A stretch of DNA of 64,000 nucleotides from Qipengyuania marincola. Lineage in GTDB: Bacteria; Pseudomonadota; Alphaproteobacteria; Sphingomonadales; Sphingomonadaceae. Position 1 is the stretch's first letter. Each line of letters begins with the position of its first letter. Below are positions 62,648 to 64,000 of the stretch, piece after piece. Position numbers and translations under genes: made by a program. The DNA is taken from assembly GCF_029688625.1 (NCBI RefSeq), contig NZ_JARULC010000002.1, positions 1-64,000 of the forward strand, given 5' to 3'. The notes beneath the pieces were generated by a model, which did not search any database, was not told the origin of the DNA, and was given only the letters and a program-made list of their open reading frames with translations.

Positions 62648-63660
62648 GCGAGCGCCAGCACTCCGGTAAGGATATTCCGAACCAGATCGACCTGCCCGCG
62701 CGCACCGGTCTTGGCGTAGATTTTCTTCGAATAATATCGCGCCGTCTCGACGGTCAGACCGTGCTGCTCCGCCGCTTCGGCAATCGACAGGCCCTGGGAC
62801 AACGACCATGCCAACCGTGCCTCGGCAGGGGTCAGATCGAACAGGTCGACGAGTTGTTCGTGCCGGTCGGCGCTGGAAGACCGGTCACCCCGCAAATATA
62901 GCATGGCGACGGTGCGGCTGTCGCCAACCAGCGTATCGAGGTGCACCGGCGAAACCAGCACCTCGATCCAGGGATCGCGGCACATATTGATCGCCCGCGG
63001 CCGCATATTGGGATCGGCGGCGCAGTCGCGAACCAGCGCCGTAAGTTGGCGGTCGATCTCTGGAAGGGAGGGAGTCAGGCGATCATAGGGACCTCTCCGC
63101 AAAACTCTTGAGCGCGCGAGGAAACGCTCCGCCTGAGGATCGCTCTCGACGACGCGGCACCGCTCGTCGAGTGCGATCCAGCCGAAATTCATCCGGGCGA
63201 GTGCATCGGCGCTGAACGAGGCCCGCGCCTTCTCCCGTTCGAGGCTTGCCAACACACGCAAGGCGACGCGAAAGTAGGGCGCAAGCGCGGTCAGCAAGCG
63301 CGAGTGTTCTGCGTCGAGATCCTCGCCGCGCAAAGCAATCCACGCCTCGATCTCTTCCGAGCCGGCCAGCCGCATGACCCGCATGTCCATGTCGGCATCT
63401 CGCCCGCTGCCCAGTTCCTCCGCCGAATAGACGCGTCCCTCGCGCAATTCGGCATCGGAAGGCGCGCGCGGAAATTGGTCCGCACCCGCCGACAGATCTG
63501 TCTCGTCCCGGGCGCCGGGCAACCGCAGGCGGATATGCGCGGCGTGCACACCTGCAACGCGCTTGAGACGGCTTAGGAAGGTCGACCACATCGGTTGCTC
63601 AAAAATGCCCTCCTGCAGGGGCACGAGCAGTTCGACCTCGCCCAGATTGGGGATACGCAT
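62644..63660 (-). CDS. LuxR-family transcriptional regulator
   Basis: This is a protein of about 338 residues. An N-terminal sensor-like region without a recognised domain is followed by a C-terminal HTH ([54 protein letters not shown]), the LuxR/FixJ type. I chose ATG 63660. ATG 63696 also fits, but its first codons overlap the palindrome at 63675-63692 and the cysD promoter. It converges with the short dehydrogenase gene and diverges from cysD, so it may regulate either neighbour. Confidence 0.82.
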   Translation of the reverse strand: MRIPNLGEVELLVPLQEGIFEQPMWSTFLSRLKRVAGVHAAHIRLRLPGARDETDLSAGADQFPRAPSDAELREGRVYSAEELGSGRDADMDMRVMRLAGSEEIEAWIALRGEDLDAEHSRLLTALAPYFRVALRVLASLEREKARASFSADALARMNFGWIALDERCRVVESDPQAERFLARSRVLRRGPYDRLTPSLPEIDRQLTALVRDCAADPNMRPRAINMCRDPWIEVLVSPVHLDTLVGDSRTVAMLYLRGDRSSSADRHEQLVDLFDLTPAEARLAWSLSQGLSIAEAAEQHGLTVETARYYSKKIYAKTGARGQVDLVRNILTGVLALA

Positions 63661-63692
63661 CTCTTGCGTATAATACCTCCCAAATGGGAGGT
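63647..63692 (+). promoter_or_regulatory. Putative cysD promoter with a palindromic operator
   Basis: TTGGGG (63647-63652) and TATAAT (63669-63674) are spaced by 16 bases and face cysD. Immediately after the -10 lies ACCTCCCA-AA-TGGGAGGT (63675-63692), 8-base perfect arms. The operator would cover the transcript start. It is also just inside the longer reading of the divergent LuxR gene. Confidence 0.6.
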
Positions 63693-63741
63693 CCATGATA
63701 AACCACGGCCTTTATCTCCTCGCTTCCGAAAAGGAATTCCG

Positions 63742-64000
63742 ATGAGCGACGCAAAGACCCTGACCCATCTCCAGCGCCTCGAGGCCGAGAGCATCCACAT
63801 CATGCGCGAAGTGGTTGCCGAGGCAGACAAGCCGGTGATGCTCTATTCGATCGGCAAGGACAGCGCCGTGATGCTGCATTTGGCAAAGAAGGCCTTTTAT
63901 CCCTCGCCGCCGCCCTTCCCGCTGCTGCATGTCGACACGACATGGAAGTTCCAGGAGATGTACGCGCTGCGCGAGAAGAGCGCGAAGGATGCGGGTATGG
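63742..64000 (+). CDS. cysD: Sulfate adenylyltransferase subunit 2 CysD, N-terminal part (3' end outside window)
   Basis: Translated by hand from ATG 63742 with AAGGAA upstream. The first 86 residues include [40 protein letters not shown] (the PP-loop SGKDS-type ATP motif) and [16 protein letters not shown]. This is CysD, which with the GTPase CysN activates sulfate to APS. The gene runs off the right edge. The upstream promoter has a palindrome that could carry sulfur-responsive control. Confidence 0.95.
   Translation, partial: MSDAKTLTHLQRLEAESIHIMREVVAEADKPVMLYSIGKDSAVMLHLAKKAFYPSPPPFPLLHVDTTWKFQEMYALREKSAKDAGM

Overview
The window is high-GC (by eye about 60%), densely packed alphaproteobacterial DNA. 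The gene set points to Sphingomonadales, most likely an Erythrobacteraceae-like marine aerobe: a complete cbb3 oxidase (fix/cco) operon, TonB receptors paired with a TPR-sulfotransferase, a BCCT transporter, and heavy ATGA/GTGA translational coupling. The taxon is inferred from gene content only; there is no rRNA or intact tRNA in the window.

Region 1 (1-14233) is a microaerobic respiration block. The end of a truncated-hemoglobin gene, a membrane protein and a DUF1971 protein read rightward. On the minus strand, reading leftward from 10805, lie ccoN-ccoO-ccoQ-ccoP-ccoG-ccoH-ccoI-ccoS, a small Cys-containing exported protein, hemN and a small membrane protein. A consensus FNR/FixK box sits upstream of ccoN, inside the 3' end of the preceding CRP/FNR-family gene. 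A second, [4Fe-4S]-type FNR gene, an rnk-like gene and a divergent mreB paralogue follow.

Region 2 (14296-25457) is accessory and scarred. A DMT transporter has lost its last helix where it abuts the 5' fragment of a glutamate-synthase-like gene, and a frameshifted PHB-depolymerase fragment lies nearby. An HPP-family gene, a Fur-type siderophore-receptor operon, an arsenic operon (arsR-arsI-arsC-acr3) with a palindromic operator, an APC permease and a DUF486 gene complete it.

Region 3 (25780-31065) holds five unrecognised or weakly recognised genes, including a DEDDh exonuclease and a protein with a relaxase-like HxH motif. A degenerate tRNA-Ser 3' end follows, then a SLOG plus membrane-domain (SLATT-like) protein of the kind proposed to act in nucleotide-sensing conflict systems.

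Region 4 (31318-38752) is a tightly coupled six-gene operon that I do not recognise as any described pathway: a large FAD oxidoreductase, a His/Pro-rich protein, a polyprenyl diphosphate synthase, a saccharopine-dehydrogenase/trans-enoyl-reductase-like protein, and two tandem acetoacetate-decarboxylase-superfamily paralogues. One paralogue keeps the Schiff-base lysine region and the other lacks it. A convergent TIR-FlgO-TPR gene with a 6x heptamer repeat in its upstream region ends against the operon. This operon is the best candidate for an undescribed system.

Region 5 (41175-64000) carries a BCCT transporter, a TonB receptor with TPR-sulfotransferase, csaA, an MFS transporter, and a second coupled cluster at 49808-56376: class III aminotransferase, GT-C glycosyltransferase, UbiA prenyltransferase, HAD phosphatase, small protein and GMC oxidoreductase. 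A divergently placed UPF0104/LPG-synthase-type membrane protein lies beside it. The set is reminiscent of polyprenyl-phosphate-sugar (decaprenyl-phospho-arabinose-like) glycolipid assembly. An SSS symporter, an aldehyde dehydrogenase, paired acyl-CoA dehydrogenases, a LuxR regulator and the start of cysD close the window.
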